Part shown: one piece after another, positions 6,282-7,019 of the stretch | Layout: every line of letters begins with the position of its first letter | Position numbering within the stretch: position 1 is the stretch's first letter | Assembly: GCA_947442905.1 (NCBI GenBank) | Contig: CANEWV010000088.1 | Coordinates: 1-7,019, forward strand | Reading direction: 5' to 3' | Source: Chitinophagaceae bacterium | Lineage (GTDB): Bacteria > Bacteroidota > Bacteroidia > Chitinophagales > Chitinophagaceae | DNA length: 7,019 nucleotides | The notes under the pieces: generated by a model | What the model was told of the DNA's origin: nothing | Databases searched by the model: none | The model's input: only the letters and a program-made list of their open reading frames with translations | Made by a program: the position numbers and the translations under genes

Positions 6282-6776
6282 ATGAAAAAAATATTTTTAT
6301 TGTTGATTTGCTGCTGGGCTGTAAGTGCTAATGCACAAGTGCAAAAAGTGAATTTGCAAGCTAGTGGATTAACCTGTGCGATGTGTTCAAAAGCTATTTA
6401 CAAAGCAGTTTCGGCCATTTCATTTGTAGATACGGTGCTTGTAAATATTGAAACGTCTACCTATGATATTCGGTTCAATAATGAAACGACCCCTCAGTTT
6501 AATCAGATTGCTAAAGCAGTTGTAGATGCCGGATTTTCAGTTGCTAATTTTACAGTTATGGTAAACTTTGATAAGCAGGCTGTTGATAAAAATGGGTTAT
6601 TTACACTTGATGGCATTCAGTATAAATTTATGGGAACGCCACCGGCTACCTTACAAGGCAGTAAGAAATTGCAGTTGGTAGGGAAGCCGTATATGTTACC
6701 CAAAGATTTAAAAAAGATACCTGCAGCTCAGCTTGGAAATGTAGCATCTAATACGTACTTGGTAGCATTAAAATAA
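6282..6776 (+). CDS. Exported HMA-domain protein with uncharacterised C-terminal domain
   Basis: This is a 164-residue protein. Its signal peptide (MKKIFLLLICCWAVSANA, cleavage before Gln19) is followed at 21-90 by an HMA domain. The metal loop GLTCAMCSKAI has Cys32 and Cys35 in the CxxC position, and the domain closes with VVDAGFSVANF, the usual last helix and strand. Residues 91-164 form a second region that I do not recognise. It has beta-like stretches (FTVMVNFD, LFTLDGIQYKFMG, SKKLQLVGKPYML) and a Lys-rich patch PKDLKKI, with no Cys or His. It is twice the length of a bare HMA chaperone. It lies 20 bases after the first HMA gene, and a long hairpin follows, suggesting the end of this transcript. 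The two HMA proteins may pass metal between them or to a partner; this is inference. Confidence 0.83.
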   Translation: MKKIFLLLICCWAVSANAQVQKVNLQASGLTCAMCSKAIYKAVSAISFVDTVLVNIETSTYDIRFNNETTPQFNQIAKAVVDAGFSVANFTVMVNFDKQAVDKNGLFTLDGIQYKFMGTPPATLQGSKKLQLVGKPYMLPKDLKKIPAAQLGNVASNTYLVALK

Positions 6777-6793
6777 AGTAACTACTATTTAGA

Positions 6794-6852
6794 GTAGGCT
6801 GCTCTTTTTTTTATCTTCAAAAGGTAAAAAAAGGGCAGCCTATATATTTTTA
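6794..6852 (+). terminator. Very long hairpin after the second HMA gene, probable terminator
   Basis: Bases 6795-6811 pair with 6826-6842 over 17 bp with one T·G wobble (GGCTGC against GCAGCC, then a T-run against an A-run). The pairing continues past one bulged T with 6813-6817 against 6821-6825, giving roughly 22 bp and a 3-base loop. The sequence after it is T-rich (TATATTTTTA). It lies 18 bases past the stop. The T- and A-runs are inside the stem rather than flanking it, and the next open frame crosses it, so a regulatory role is also possible. Confidence 0.65.
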
Positions 6853-6897
6853 GCCATCTATTTACTAGGTGCTACGCAGCTACATCAGCTGCTAAAA

Positions 6898-7019
6898 ATG
6901 CCTTTATTGATCGAGCATTACATGGAACATAAATTGGATAATGGCAACTTGTCACTTATTGGTTTTATGTATCAGCATTACGTGGGAGATGATGGTAATG
7001 CAAACGATGATCAGAAAGA
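6898..7019 (+). CDS. Small His-rich protein, start uncertain, 3' partial
   Basis: From ATG 6898 the frame is open to the window edge: 40 full codons beginning MPLLIEHYMEHK, then NLSLIGFMYQHY, then an acidic Asp/Asn-rich stretch (DDGNANDDQK). As I recall, small Bacteroidota hypothetical proteins of this kind (LIEHY-EHK...HY) sit beside copper-related genes; no function is known to me. The same frame is open upstream back to 6793 and encodes what looks like a genuine N-terminus: basic KGKKR, then the hydrophobic stretch AAYIFLAIYLLGA, then TQLHQLLK leading into the ATG. No ATG, GTG or TTG precedes that segment in frame; CTG 6799 is the only near-canonical start. Either the protein starts at 6898 without a signal, or an unusual start or sequence error is involved. 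Histidines at 7, 11 and 27 could bind metal. Confidence 0.55.
   Translation, partial: MPLLIEHYMEHKLDNGNLSLIGFMYQHYVGDDGNANDDQK

Noticed and set aside
6282..6340. Lipoprotein signal at Cys10 or Cys11 of the second HMA protein
   Set aside because: The sequence before the cysteines (FLLLI) is not a lipobox and the hydrophobic core would be too short; the ANA-Gln19 type I site is better.
5902..6776. Mercury-resistance (mer) operon
   Set aside because: Only MerP-like HMA domains are present. There is no MerR, MerT or MerA, and both proteins have extra regions absent from MerP.

Overview
The window looks like chromosomal DNA from a member of the Bacteroidota, most likely Chitinophagaceae or a close relative; the family assignment is inference. 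Four things point there. It is AT-rich. Start codons lack Shine-Dalgarno sequences. Several upstream regions carry the Bacteroidota promoter pattern TTG-N(about 20)-TAnnTTTG. The gene families are typical of the phylum: a DUF4382 protein, a Porin_10 'putative porin', an HYC_CC_PP protein and small secreted HMA proteins. All genes read on the + strand. No tRNA, rRNA, CRISPR array, insertion sequence or phage gene is visible.

Left part (1-2110): the 3' end of a DUF4382 / carboxypeptidase-regulatory-like surface protein is closed by a strong GC-rich terminator. Next comes an independently promoted MFS transporter of the TCR/Tet family. It keeps the family signature motifs but, by eye, lacks two residues that TetA(B) needs for tetracycline/proton antiport.

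Middle (2110-5400): a compact single-gene cold-shock unit has a clear promoter, a 67-residue CspA-like protein and a perfect 11-bp terminator. It is followed by a trimeric-type purine nucleoside phosphorylase, whose start is fixed at ATG 2539 by an overlapping -7 box. A 678-residue outer-membrane porin follows with zero intergenic bases, so the two are probably translated from one message. The phosphorylase has Asp where the 6-oxopurine-specific human enzyme has Asn243.

Right part (5400-7019): a run of small exported Cys/His-rich proteins is the most coherent accessory theme. It contains an HYC_CC_PP protein, an HMA-domain protein with an extra CC tail, and a second HMA-domain protein with an uncharacterised C-terminal domain. 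After a very long hairpin comes the start of a His-rich protein (EHYMEHK...QHY) that runs off the window. The likely common job is periplasmic metal handling, most plausibly copper, but no transporter or regulator in the window proves this. The last gene has no ATG, GTG or TTG ahead of its hydrophobic N-terminal stretch, and that stretch lies partly inside the hairpin. No complete new system is demonstrated; this right-hand cluster is the place to look further.
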